Source: Morchella semilibera | Taxonomy: Eukaryota > Ascomycota > Pezizomycetes > Pezizales > Morchellaceae | Reading direction: 5' to 3' | Assembly (NCBI GenBank): GCA_009192285.1 | Contig: WBVU01000012.1 | Span: 1 to 64,000 of the forward strand | DNA length: 64,000 nt | In this document: in pieces, positions 22,451 through 36,600 of the stretch | How the letters are laid out: the number at the start of each line of letters is the position of its first letter | Position numbering within the stretch: position 1 is the first letter of the stretch | Notes under the pieces: model-generated | Told to the model about the DNA's origin: nothing | Database searches by the model: none | Seen by the model: only the letters and a program-made list of their open reading frames with translations | Translations under genes and position numbers: made by a program

Positions 22451-25400
22451 GTTGTGTCTCACTCATTTTTCCGTCTTTACATTGACGGGTCCTCAACAAC
22501 CATCATCTTTACCATACCCACCCTCTTTGGTGCTGCACGACATGCAAAGTGGTGGGTCCAAGCAGAAGTGTACTGCAACCCTGGGAGGGTTGTTGAGGGG
22601 GAGGGGTGGATGGATTGTAGGTGATGGTGGTGGAGAAGATACCTACTACACTAACCCGAGTCGCTTTCCCTTATAGGATTTAATTGGGTTGAGTTACTTT
22701 GGTAGAATGGTAGGGGTGTCTCGCGGAGAATCGGCGGCCTACAGCATCAACTGGGCTGTCGTGTAACCCCCCCATCCATGACCTGAATTCCTCTCTGCTC
22801 AAGTTTCTTTTGCTATACTGGAGAATCGAGATAACCATAATTCGCAACTTGCTACTTTACAGGCTAGATACACAGCAGCAGTAGATGCACATCCCAGGTA
22901 CATACAATTTACCATTATCCTCGAGCGGACAGAAGTCTAAGAAAAAAACAAACAAATAAAAAACATTGTCCCATAATCCTCAATGGGATTATTGTATTTC
23001 CTCCCATCCTTGCCATTTACCAGAACGAGTTGCTCCGACTTGGCTCTAACTATGTACTCTAGTTCTACTAACTCAAAACCACCCTCAATCCCTACATGTA
23101 CTTCTCACCAACCACCCGCCAGTCCTTCCCTGTCAATAGAAACTATACTGAGGACCTTTATTGTTATTATATTTCAGTAATCATGTTTCTCCCTTTCTTT
23201 TTCTTAACACACTCTCCCTTTCTTTTTTTATAAGGAGGGTTTTCTCTTCTATACTATTATTCTTTTTTCTTCTATTATTTTCTTCTCCCTTTCTAGTGGG
23301 AGATATTGATCTAGATCAAGGGCGAGTCTACAAACCGGATGGGGAATGCCGTGTAATAACGTGGCGGACACAAACCCCTGGTGCACGCCCTTACCCTGGC
23401 CTGCTTGCCCCTGGGATTAACGCAAGGATAAAAACGGTAGCCGTTACCCCCAAACTGACGAGTCCCGCCGTGCGTGGGAGCGGTTGATTATTTGTTTGAG
23501 AGCGATTTGCTTTACGCGACAAGATGTAAAAGCTGGCGTCGGAAGTACAATATCTGTCTGTCAGTTAACGGAGCTAGTAAAGATAGTAGATAGGAAGGGG
23601 TAGGAGCCGGGAGCAGTTATGGTGGCGTCTTCAGGGTTTGGGCGGAAATATCCTGCTTATTCTTTTCTTTTTTCTCTTCATGTTGAGAAGGGGGTGTGAG
23701 TAGGTATGAGGTGAGGTGAGTGTGGCAATTATTCACCAGGAGTGTGAGTGTAGTCTAAACTGTATAGTACCTTGCCATGTTGAAACATGTCCCCAAAAAT
23801 ACAGCTGTCAGAAGAGATGTTCTCTTAAGCTCTTGTCGTCTCGACTCAACCTCAATCATACACTCGTTAGCCATTACCCCCATCGGTATCGCTCCAAACG
23901 ACTAATGATACTAGGAGGTATAGTAGCAGACGTAGATTTTACCAAGATGGAGGTTTCCGTTAGCTGCTACCTAGCCGTCCCTACATAAAACCCGTATCGA
24001 CCTGGAACTGCATAAGGAATTAGACTTGGGTAGAGGTAGAAGTCTGTTGATATTTTGCGTGGCAACTTCACCTAAACAATCAACAACTTTATTTTTTGGC
24101 GGGTAACTAGCACCTGAGTGCATAGCATATCTACACTTTGACAGCCTGCAACGTGTGTATGTTACAACTCCTATCCAATCGAGTCATGGTTTCACTCCAT
24201 GTCGTCAAGTGGCGAATTTAGTTACATCCATATCCTATTGTTTTTTTTTTGTTTTTTTTCTTCCTGGTGTAGAAAGTTACTTTCTTTTTCTTTTTTCTTT
24301 CTTTTTTCTGGCTCTCTCCGGCTTCCTTGAAAATTCTCTGACCCTTCCAGAGCATGGTTATGTGCGGCCATTATGCAGAAAACTCGCAAAGAGGCGTTCC
24401 CTTTTTTCCCGTGCCACGCCTCGAAGGAGGCTATTCCTTAAGCTGCCAGTAAAATGCTGACCCCCAGGAAAAAGTAAAAGTTGCTAACAGATCTTGTTAT
24501 CTCCCTTATCAAATAATCGATCCTTCATAATTCCGACCCTCTATTATAGGGGTTCAGCATTGACAGCTTAAGGGATAGTTCACGTTTCCAACCTACCATG
24601 GTAGCTATTGCAGTCATTGTTACACATATGTACATACACTCCAAAAGACCATGTACACCCGCAGGAAAAAAGTGAAGAAACAGCGGGTGCAACCCGTCCG
24701 AACCCCAATGCAAAACCGAAAATAAAAATGAAAAGAAGTAATATAACTAAACAACAAAATTAATACAGAATAGATACTATAGCCTCTAAACTATATTCAA
24801 CACTTTTTATGATCTTCCTAGTCCCTTACTACTGCAGCAATTCTCTTTGGCATGCTGTCAATGATTTTATATACATTTCCCCCAATCTAGCCTTTCCTAC
24901 TTAGGCTTCAATAACCTTTATGTTTACATTTAGAGTAGCCTCTATCCACTTTCCAGACTTGTCAAAAGGCATGGCTATGGAGTACTCATGGGGTTGTATT
25001 GCAGGTCTGGGGATGTCAAGTAGGAGGCACCCATTGTCACGCTTCTCACTTTTTTCCTGCGGGTGTAGGTACATACGATAGGTAATAACTGTAACTCACC
25101 CGGTACTGCACCAACAGATGTAATGATTATGTCCCTCTGTGAATAGTAGATCTTCAGTTTGAGATTCCCCTGAAACAGAGACATAGTATATCTCTTCCTC
25201 TTCTTCGATCTCACTCACCGTACCGTCCCGGCCAAAAGGAGAATTATTACCCACTGCTAGACCGCCGGACGCCCGACGGCAATCCGGTAATGCACTTCTT
25301 ACTGCTGGTATAGAAAATGATCGGGGAAGAATCAATGGATGGCTGGATATAATAAAACGCCTACTAATACAGAATTCGTAGGAACACCAAGGCCGCCGTT

Positions 25401-26460
25401 CGTAGGGGAAGAACTTTTTTTTTTCCCTTTATTTTGTTTTTCGGCAGGTGAGACATAGGTCCATAGCTTACTTAGAGTACTCACACACATACTGATACAT
25501 ACTTACTGCACTGCATTGCATTGCACACACACACCACACAACCTGTCATAGACCGTTTAACATGGATGATAGAAGTAGAGGAGAGAGATACATGAGTAAA
25601 GCACATACGCATGTAGAGCTATGACTTATTCTGGTAGTAGCTTTTGATTGATCTGTCCTCGCTAAGCCTAAAGCTTCATGTATTAGAAGGTAGAATACCG
25701 TGGTACTTAACCTTCTTTTCGGCCAGTAAATAGCTATAGAGTAAATAGCCAGCCCAAAAATATATTAGGTAGTAGGATAAATGCTACTACAGAGTAGCAG
25801 CGTAACCTCTACTTCTCTTGCAGCTGGCGCTGGTGTACTCTCTAGTAAGCTCCAATATCTAGATGAACCAGCTATCACCGATAATCGGTACCGAGGACCA
25901 GGGCAGGAAACATGACATCATATCACAGGTCTCACCTCACAAAAAAAAGAAGTGTGAAAACTCTCTCGCACCCCAGTTCAGCCTCCTCCACACCACACCA
26001 CCCCCCCAATTGGCACTGTTTCTCCAGTATAGGTGACACACGGGTAGAAAATGTACTGCACGTCCATCCGAATTTGACCAGTTATCGTAACCTATGACCC
26101 CCACCCCTTCCTAAATGATGTCCTTTATGCTTAAGGCTGATATTGAAGTGAGGACACCCACTCATCCCACCCACCATACAAACGGGAGGGTAGGAGTAAA
26201 CCTAAGCCAAAAGGGTCAGGACGCCAGAAATAGAAGGGCGTTTTTCTAGGCTCCTTCCATGGTGCTTCTATGCACGATCCCCTCCCCCTCAACCAGGACT
26301 CTAGATATACTATGCTTGGCATCTAATAACTGAATACTGTTACATGCAGACAGACCCATTCCACTAGCTACTTGATCTCCTTTCGGATCTCGACCTCCCG
26401 CTATCCCTCACCTCACTCGTAGAGCTATGAGGCTAACTAGTTATTTTTTCTCAAAACACA
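22451..26460. other. Gene desert, no supported gene
   Basis: Mixed-composition DNA with pyrimidine tracts (23190-23300, 24240-24310). The 90-110 codon frames here lack domains, intron signals and consistent composition. Confidence 0.5.
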
Positions 26461-26467
26461 AAGATTA

Positions 26468-26553
26468 TACTTAGGCGTTTAGTAAAAGGTTGTGAAAACT
26501 GCGGTTGCATTAACGGGGCAATTTTTCACAACCTTTTACTGAACGCTTAAGTA
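26468..26553. mobile_element. Short hairpin MITE, 82 bp, TA-flanked
   Basis: Bases 26470-26551 form an inverted repeat: CTTAGGCGTTTAGTAAAAGG at the left pairs with CCTTTTACTGAACGCTTAAG at the right with only a few mismatches, and pairing continues through TTGTGAAAA, leaving a loop of about 24 bases. TA occurs directly outside both ends (26468-26469 and 26552-26553). Long TIRs, tiny size and a TA duplication fit a Tc1/mariner-type MITE, distinct in sequence from the family at 1644-1829. Confidence 0.75.
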
Positions 26554-29500
26554 GAGTTTGCATTTATTATCGAGCTCACTAATCAAAAAATGATGGGTCT
26601 CATTCACGTGAGACGGCTTGCAGGCCTAGGGGTAACTGCCTTTCTCCCCCGGCCCTCTACAAGGTAGCTTTGACATTAACTTAAAATACGCATAGGGTTT
26701 CGGGGTCTATCATAATTAGAATCTGGACGTTATATTCTGCATCCCCCATAGACAACGTGACGAAAGAGCGGGGCTCGGGATGATTGCTTGATTTGTCTTT
26801 CGCGATGGGGAATATGCTGAATGATGTCCCTACCATGTCATGTCAAGTCATCCTATTACGTTACCATATCCCCTTTCCCCGGATTACAGACGACCTTGAC
26901 GCTGGAAATACGTCCAAGACAATTGGGGGAGATTCGGCACATCAAAGTAGCTCCCACGTACGGTGCTAGCTTAGCTAGGGAGATGTCTTAAACACTCAGT
27001 CTCTTAGCCCCGTTTGTGCCGAGGTACACCATTTAAATAACGGAACTTTCTTCCAATCATCCCGAGCCACTCGCGGGACGAGGGCCAACATCTTGGGCTC
27101 TACATACCGTTGTAGCTATGAATGATACTTAATTGGTAATGAATGCATATGGTAGTCTAGCTTAGACGATCGTTCTCTGGTTCTAGACAATGCCGAGCGG
27201 CAACAATGTTTCAACTCAACGTGCCTCTAAATGAAGTTTAATTTGTCTCAAAATCCACAGAGGGTAAGTAGTTGAAACTTCAATATTTGCTAGTGCTAAT
27301 TGGCAGCATATATCGTATTCGGTGATTTAGTAGTTAGCGTCATACGTAGATCTCGATTACATACCTACTAATTTCTTATCATAGAAGCCAATACTATTAA
27401 TCAGCTAGCTAGATAATCTGAATAGGGCTAAATATCTTACACGCCTTCCAGGTAGAAGTGATTTATTTCTGTCACTACCGCTGAGATGGCCGTATATAAG
27501 AACTCGTATCTAGTGCGCGTTCCTGGTCATTGCCCTTGACCAAGCTTTGCGGTTTACCCCATGTGCAACACGGGCTGAAACATATAACCGCATGGCATAT
27601 AGGGATACACTAACCTTAGACCACTAATCTCGGTATGAGAGGTTTCGAAAGAGCTTAATATCACGACGGCTTTCTCAGCGAAGCTCCAAGAGCAAAACCT
27701 GGTAACCGCTATGATCAGGGCAACCAGCACTACAAGCCAGACCAGAGGCGCATTGAAGACAAAGTTACTATATGACCGGAGAGATTATTAACTATTGGGC
27801 CTGATCTAGAGCTAATGACATTATACGATTGGCTTGGCTAAACCAGGTTTACCAAATCCAGTCAGAAGATGTGGTTCAAGCCCTTGCTTACTTGGTACAT
27901 TCGTTCACGGGGCGAAGACAAACACTAGGTGCTGACGGGCAGGGATTCTAACTGTTGTGAGAAATAGCCAAGCTTCTTTTTAATATTCCTTATTCGTTGA
28001 AACCTCCCTATTCGTTAACACCCAGTACCCTTCTTTACCCCGTGAACGACTATACTCATACTCATATCATACTCTTATTACTCATTGTCCTTGCGTTTAT
28101 ATATCCTCAAAATAATCATAGGTCATATTGTACGACCCTAGCCAAAGCTCAAGGATTCAAGAAAGTGAAACGCTCACATCGCAGCATCGTGATTTCTTAT
28201 ATACCATATACAAGCCTAGGTTAGAGATATATCCCCAGGCCCGTATACTTGGTTTATAATTTGCCGTTGGCTGCGATCCCTGAAGCGATGCACTTTTTGA
28301 CATTGGCAACACAAAGCAGAGCTGCGGCGGAGGAATCTCAGCTATAAAGCATGGCGCGGAAACGCAGGATCCGATGAGCTGTTGGTTTTTACGATGATAC
28401 CTTAAAAATCGTAATATTGGTTTCGGCACCCCACACGATTAAGGAGCCGGAGTAGTAGTGTTAACCCCGTGATTTAGATCTTGCTTGGTAGCAGGGCCAG
28501 CCTGCCATGTAACTAGTAATCACGTCGATCTTATGTCTATATATATATAGGTAGCATTGTTATATCAAAGGAATTTATACATTACTAAAGCTATATTTAT
28601 TTTTCCATGAGAGATGGAGGGAGGCCCTTGCACAACTTCAACTCCCGTGCGACATCAAGCCACGTGAATCCCATGTTCTAGCCATCGATGACCCGCTGAT
28701 ATCCGTGCAAAACGGTGGATCATGTTGTAGGGTCCATATACTACTTCCAGTAACACAATAAAAGATGGCAGATCATATCCTATCCACCGTAGTATACATT
28801 ACACCTCTACCCCTAGAAAAAAAAAACCAATCAAGAAATCGAACGATGTGCAGAGAGCGAGGCTTTTCACTTATGCACTGGCCGACGTATTACCGACATG
28901 CATATATGCCGGTTATGAGAATCTGCGATCCCTGTTGACATGATTTGCGGTGGGATGAACTATTATCGAAAAAAGTAATGATGGTAGAGGGGAGAGAAGT
29001 TGAAAGAAAGCTATGTGCTCTGCACAGTCGTTACTCTTTCCCACATCTGTTCGATCCCGCTGGAATTTTCCGGTTGGATGGCAATAATAATTGTCCTCAG
29101 CCCGGGAAACCTCAGTTTTCCGTGCTGCACAGGTTGGTTTAAGGCTCTAAATGGCGCAAACCACATATCTAGATATTTCTGTATGTATGTGTACGCATTT
29201 CAGGCCTTCCTTGCTGAAAACCTGAGCCCCTTACCTGGATACAACGGGAGTAGGTTCAACATGGTCTGTGCCTTTATAGGCCATTCAATAATTTGCCACT
29301 CCCACGTATATACCACGGAATGGACCAGTAGCGAGGTGAGGCCGGAAAGGCGTTGGCAATGATTACTTTACAACTCTGCGTAGTTTGGGCGATTATTATC
29401 CCGGGATCGATTAAAAGCGCCGAACTAGTATATTACCACTTAAGCTTTACCGACCTCGATAAAAGTTTCTACTCAGAGAGATTAGACGTGTGGTAATAGG

Positions 29501-32500
29501 CCCTAGTAGGCAGGCTTTGTCCTATACATAGTCAGAGCTAACTAGTTGAGCAGGTCCTTTGCTGACTACCGGGGCCAATGAGATTTAGTGTATAGCCAGA
29601 ACCAGAGACTAAGCTTGAGGGCGGGTGAGTGATCTAGTTTTATTGTCAATTTACCAGTACGCCGGGACAACATCCTCTGAAATTACTTTTTGAAGGCAGA
29701 TATGAGGGATAGTGATACTGTTTTAGGAAGACCCTGCCTTGTGATCATCGTTGTTTTTTGGTTCGAGTATAGGGCGTTTTTTGGTGTTGTTACTTCATGG
29801 TTCGAGCCCTCCGTGCTCAATATCTCATCCCCATCTTTGCGGAGAAGAAAAACTCTATACAAACAGATATACGGGGAGACCATGAAGGAAAGGGGCTGCG
29901 ATAATTACCCCCGAACCATTATCTTAGTATTAGTGACTATGTCGATCTAGCGAGGTCTCAAACATGGGAGACCAGATCGCGAAACGAATTGACGCGTAGA
30001 CGTTTCAACTCACCGCTATTCAATCCAGTCCTTCTCGAAGGGAATAGTTGCACGCGAGTCCGTTACTACTTGGCCACCACACTCATATCAAAAGAGGTAA
30101 AATCCGGGGATACCATGGGAGGAGGGTTCTATTGGTTGGCTTACAGCCCACCAGCGTGCAATCCAGAAAATGGCATTGGTAACGTTACGGATCGACCTTC
30201 AGCACTAGTATCTAGCTATAGGTATCCTAGGTTCAAGGTACTGTGGACGTGGGCTATGTAGCTAGGCTCACTGCCGCAACAACAGCCCGCTCACTATCGA
30301 GACTTGTGGGGGGGGCGGGGGGAAACCGCGAATTTCTTATCGAGAGATGCTAATTATTATTATGTAAATTGGCGAATATTGGGACGGAGCTGACCAGACT
30401 AACGTTTCATTTGGAAAGACACGCACTTGCATATCATTGTTTTAGTGCTAGGAAGCACGCTTGTTGAGGATGAGATCATCTTCTTATTTTTTTTTTCAAC
30501 CGGGAACAGCGTGCGCCGGAGAAAAGGGAAGCTCTACATGATACGTTAATGAAGCTGAGTGCTTATAACTGCTGCAACAGGTTTCAAAGCACCCAGCCAG
30601 CCGGTTGTGGTGTTTTGAGGGAGTTTATCAAGAACCAGGGGGGCTAGGTTTCTTTCTTTCTTTTTTTTTTTTCTGAACCAATGGTTACAGTTGACATTTG
30701 TATGGCGCTGACGGAGTAATATTTAACCGCGAATTAACATACACACATACGTAAGTATTGATCACCGTATTAGGAAGCACTCGAGAATTTTACTATGTCT
30801 GCACAAGCAAGGAGGAGGATCGGAGGGGGAGGGGGAGGGGAGGGGAGGGGGGGGATGAGAAATCGATCAGTATAAGCCTGGTCTCGCCATATATGGTTTC
30901 GATCTGGATTAACTGCCCTGCATAGAACACGCCGGCACAGAGTCTCCCGCAGACGTACAACTAAGCAGCGGGAAAGCCCCCGCCCACACACATGCATGAA
31001 CGTTAGATCAATTAGTGCACCCTAGCCTGCAAATACAGAAAACAGCGCGGTAATTGAAGAGATTTTCCTTACCTGCCCATGCAGGATATTATCTACATGT
31101 ATTCATTAAGTAGAGTACAATCTGCGCATTCATAATTATATAACACTATGTAATTATAATAATGTAGTAACCAACCAAGCGTGTTCGGAATAATATCCTA
31201 CGTACCTCACGTCGTTGTGGTATACGTACATGTAGGTACTAGGTGCATGTATACTACTACATGTACGTACACTGTTCGATCGAGCTGAACTGAACCTGCT
31301 ACTATAGTTTGTAGACCAGGAACGTCGTAACGTATTATACGTACCGACATATGTCAAACATAAATAGACACGAAATTTTACGCGGAAGGGTGGACAGTCA
31401 TCATAAACTAGGGCTCCATGGATCCAAGGATTCAAGGATCCAAGGATGTCTTTGTAGGTAATACGTCTGTACGTACAAGCATGGTTGGCGAGTGCAGTGC
31501 ACTCTCATATATATATGTCAGCACGCAGCCACGTCGTGTACCTACCTTAATTTACTCTTCCTAGGATCGAAGTAACTAGGTACCTTATATATATCGCTTT
31601 ATATATCCCCAATATTGTAAAGGGGTTTCCCAATTAGTTGACGAGATCTCACCTCTAATGAAATTTCTATCCTGATTGATATATATCACTGCACTGGCCA
31701 TTCCCCGCTACCTGATCCCTGTACTTTAATCCCATACAACTTTAATAAGGAGTTTCCCGTCAACACCATATAATATAAATACGACCATATAGGGAGGGGG
31801 GAGGTGATTATTTTAGGTGCCTCGCGGGTCATGCTGTACTGGGCTAATAATTAGAACGTGAGTGATTGACGATGATCCTTGGCAACGGACATGTACCGAA
31901 TACCTATTCATTCCCCGACGATAGAAACCCAATGATATCACGAGGGGTCCAATAGGTGCAGTTTTTCACGGGGTACATTGATGGCGCGTATTGACTGCTA
32001 ATATAATGAAGAAGGCCGCGCAAGTGTTAGGATCAATAGGGGAAAATATAATCGTCTAACGATTCTTCAGCCAACTGCCCGATATTATAATTACCTATCA
32101 ACAAGTCACGTCATGGGCGTTATATTATAATGTACCCCCCTCCCCTGTCCCCCGCGAACGAATATCGTGCGAGTTAAATGCTCTTTCAATCCTTCATACT
32201 ATAGTTGTAGGCTATCGACCCCTGGACGGATGAAATCGTCAAATTCGCAGCTTGGACTGTGCACGCGCATGCACACTGAGTTGGGTATATTCGCTTGATA
32301 ATCACCATAGAGCCAATCGAAAATAGCTGTTATCTGCTTGCTTAAGCTAGTGTTAGCTCAAAAAAGCAAGCTGCAAATTTTCAAAGTTTGATCCGTCCAA
32401 GGGATAGTGCCAATCTCAATCTTGACATGTTAATTAGCCTAGCAGCTGCAGACGTGTGCGATCTATATCTATATAGGGTACAATTGGCTACGAAGCGATG

Positions 32501-34490
32501 TCTGTATTTGGCCTAACTTTCATCTTGTTATATATCCCCTGGTTCTGTCATTCTTAACTCAACTTCAAGCATACATCTACATCCCATCGAGCGTTGACAG
32601 TGAAGATTAGGGCCGTGAGACTGGCTAGCTAGGGGTGTTCAGCGCCTCGTAACAATATAACTAGATATACCACTGGCGTAACTACACTCGTATCAACCCC
32701 GAATTGAAGTACGTACCAATACCACTGTAAAGATATCCCTGGCTATGAACTCAGCTGGGAAATGTCTCAACCCGGTATGTGGTGCACTACGATCATTATG
32801 CTATCTTGTTGGTCTGGTTCCGAATCATTATCAAATAAAAACAAAAACCGATTGGCATGCCTACCTGCACCCTATCGTTCCTAATCCCTAGTTATATTGC
32901 CACTCTTATTTACCAGATCACTCATATTTATCTGTTTGATCGGGTCCGGGGAGATATGCACGCTCGTCCCGTCGCTTAGAACTGAGCTCGAGCTCGGGAA
33001 TTCAAGACTCCTTTGAGGGAAAATCCCCGCTGAAACGAAGAACTGTAGATAGAAAGAGGCCCGGTAACTGGGTCCTGGTACCTATATTACTTTGAGCAAC
33101 AGATGGTTAATTTGGGGGATGCTTGGGCTGAATGTCGAGAGCGGGTTGCTTGGAAATGATGCCTGGCGCTCGGTATTTTGTGGTCCTACAACCGAGAATT
33201 CACGTGAAGTCCTTCGGTCTTTGAACAGAGTCTCTACGACAGAAAGACCTAAGCGTGAGGTATTTTCTTTTTTCTGGAATTATCACTTTGAGGAATTATC
33301 GGCCGAAAAATGGTTCCGGAGAGGTATCAATGATCGTGATTGAACGGTTCAGGATTCCGGCCCCTTCGCCTTGGGATTATGCACTCTGAGATATGGACTT
33401 GGCTGCGGGAAGTAGGAATAGGACCAGTAAACCAACGAGGTAGGTAAGGCCCCTTCTGTCTCCTTGCTAGATCTTCACTCCCTCCTATTTCCGGATTCTA
33501 CACCTCGATGAAACCCCCCCCCCCCCCACACACACACAAAGCTACCGCCCACCACCTTCACGATCAAGTCTTATCCGCACGCTTGACATGACTTTGCTCT
33601 TTTCTTGACACCTACTATACTCCCTCTCGCTCGGAGTTTATGATAGGGTTTTACCACCAGATCTTCACCACGGTGCCCATCACCGACATATAATGAACTC
33701 GCCAGAAGTCACGATATTCTTTTACTTCAATAGTACAAGGAAGCCTTTTTAGGTTTTAAGATGACAGTGGCGGAATACTCGGTGAGTCCCCTAGTCCCAA
33801 GCGCCTTAGACGAAGCTTCCCCGCATCGTAACAGGTCAAACTATAGGTTAATTCTGTGTCTAACCATGCAAAGTTATCCCACTACACATCTCCTATCTGT
33901 TAGGATATTCGTTTCTGTTATAGACTTCTGCTAACGGCAATTTACAAATGGGTCAGTGCAGACCATGCGGCGAAGGTTTTCGAGACAGTTGTACCAACAA
34001 GTCATAACATCTAGAAAATACGAGATTTTTACAAAGCAGAACTGTCTTAGGTTTGTGAGCTTCACTAATGTCAAAAACAAACCAAATAAAATCTTGCTTG
34101 TCATTTACACCTAGACTTCTCATATCTAATACTAGTACCATTGATACTCCCCCCCTCACTAGTCCCCAAGGGCACTTTCGACCTAAACAACCAAGGTAGA
34201 CCTAGCTAAAACTCTGGAGTGGTGGATGGCCCAGACCTGACGAACGTGCTACCAGTAAGCCTGTGCTACCAGTAACCTCGTGGAATTTCGAGTCCAAATA
34301 AGGAATGGCATGCAATATCGTCTTGAGCCATAAAGCTTCAACCAACCTAACCATGAGGAACCTACTCTAGTATCCCATACACTGTTAAAGCTACCAGCTT
34401 TACTAAGTCTCTTGTTTCAATTCTGTGGCTTACGCGCGAGAAACCCTTGGTGTTATATGTCTCATGTCGGCAGCACCCAAGTAACAGCTT
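26554..34490. other. Gene desert, no supported gene
   Basis: Eight kilobases without a credible coding region. A GGATCCAAGGATTCAAGGAT short tandem lies at about 31424-31448, and TACATGTA octamers recur near 31094, 31227 and 31256. Parts of 27450-27960 and 29400-30250 have a more balanced composition and could be eroded mobile DNA, but I cannot name a family. Confidence 0.45.
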
Positions 34491-34496
34491 ATGGGA

Positions 34497-34520
34497 TATA
34501 TATATATATATATATATATA
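34497..34520. repeat. TA microsatellite
   Basis: Twelve uninterrupted TA units. Confidence 0.9.
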
Positions 34521-35284
34521 CCTACTCTTACGTATATAGCCTGTGGAATTAGTACTATAGCGGATATTTTTTTTTATATAGATAAAACACTCCGATCAAA
34601 ACAAGCTGAATTTTCTTTTGCTATTCTGTATAATTGTTGTGGAATATTCATGGAACGACGGCGAAGTACACAGCCATTCCTGCGATCTTCCCTTTTATGA
34701 TTATATAATTCTAAATCGATTAATGCTAGACAGAATTAATTCAGCCAACTAGATACACCTCTACCGGCACCTATTCACTTTCGGGGTATATTTAGATCTC
34801 TGATCGACAATCGTGTAAGGGTAAGTACCTAATGGTTAAGAAATTTTTTGTAGGGAAGATCTCTTGTGCAATTTCATCTTAGCGCAGCCCCTATAGGCCT
34901 AACACACCCCCAAAATTATTATGCCTGATCTATCATCAAGTATTAAATGCCCAAATGAAGCTCCATACTCAAAACTATGTTTTTTCACTATACTCTAGGG
35001 CATAAGTACAATTTGCGATTCTCGATCACTAACAAAATTTAAAAGCCACGAGTCCTTTAAGTAAAATTCCCCTTAGTTCTAGTTCCCAAGTTATAATCTC
35101 ACTCAAGATGATTCAAATATGTAGATGAATGAATTCATGCCTTGATCCCATTTGTGTCGAGTGATATCTCACTGCCACCAAATCTTTTGCCCTGTCACTT
35201 ACTGCCCATACACCTTGCATCGAAAATTGTCGAGGGGACTGCCAATACCGAATCCCAAAGCTCACAACACATTAACATGACAAA

Positions 35285-36600
35285 TTAACTTGTCCCTCCG
35301 AATTCAAACAGGTGCATCTGAAACGTGGTCCGTAAGCCTCTCCGCACCGCAAGTGAGACACCCCATACAGTCGCGCTCCCCTTACTATATACACGAACAA
35401 AAGTATAGTCGTTGAATGTTACTAGACAGATGCTGCATGTTGATGATTGACAGGGACTACAACTATTACAAGGGGAGGCCAATCTGCAAGTTCTCTATAT
35501 TCTTTTGTACTCTATCGGCTTAATAGAGACCTTGCGCTGGTGCCAGCTCCATTTTCTGGTAACCTGGTGATGCCGATCCCAAAGTCTACCAGATAATCAA
35601 AATATAGAGCTGGCTCCATTCGCGCCAAGTCTCTAACATTTCCTGTTCCAAGGCTAAAACTTTGATAGTAGTCGTCGAGTGACATGACGGTCAACAATTC
35701 TATGGTTCACCAACTCTTGTATGTTTGCTTCCCCCAATTTCTCGGGCCCCTCATGGGTGCTCCGCAGTTGGGCCGCTCGATTGCAGCGTACGAATCCAAC
35801 CGGTCACAAGGCCCCCAAAATCAGAATGACTACTTTCCTAAACTTAGTGCAGCGTATGTCGATCGAGTGGGCAGGATTTCTGGAGTGCTCGATCTTCCTA
35901 AACGCCACCACTTGGTCACGTAAGGAACCACTTATTAAGTTTAGGGCCGGCCACAGTCTTTAGTTACTCGGGTACGTTTATACATACCTGCTATGAGTGT
36001 GTGTGGAGGAGACAATGAGGTATCCCTATACCGGTACACTGGTTGAGACATTCTTTAGGGCCAACAAACCGACAATGTGACCAAACCAAGCATTGAGTTC
36101 CCTTCCCGATCGGTTTTTTGTACGTAACGCAGTTGATCAAGATAACAGTTATCTATCATGATTCGCCCCTCTTGATGAATACTAGATCCCTGATGTGGTC
36201 GTATGATTTTTACTTCCCATATGCCAGCTGGATTTAAGCCTGTCTCAGGATAAATAGGGTCTATATTAGAATATATTTGGGGTGATGCTACTGGACATGC
36301 TCTAACGCCACATTCAATCTCTGTATCATGGTCTAGTACCATAGCCATTGCAGCAAAGGAGATGAGATCCATTAGTTGCTCCAATCCGGAACCGAATGAT
36401 ATAAACGAATTCAGTGCACTTCTTCTTATTGGTATTGATACTGCCCAGGTCTCCCCTATGAACGCCTCTTACCCCCTATGCCGGCGGTTGAACCGACGAA
36501 CAAATGCCGGTTTGTGCATGCCGGAGGCATCACCGAGAAACATTCCGCATGTTAATGCCTATTTGAGAACTGCAAGTAATCATTGGCCGAGTGATATATT
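35285..36600 (-). pseudogene. Possible decayed coding region of unknown identity
   Basis: On the minus strand several neighbouring frames read as protein-like sequence, best at 36055-36430 (for example SFGSGLEQLMDLISFAAMAM and YPETGLNPAGIWEVKIIR) and at 35512-35697 (MEPALYFDYLVDFGIGITRL). The composition is less AT-biased than the surrounding desert. The whole is not open and shows no acceptable intron pattern, so it looks broken. I do not recognise the family and cannot say whether it was a host gene or part of a mobile element. Confidence 0.25.

Noticed and set aside
29759-29815. GGTTCGAG words resembling tRNA B-boxes
   Set aside because: The T-arm does not pair and there is no A-box or acceptor stem at the right distance.
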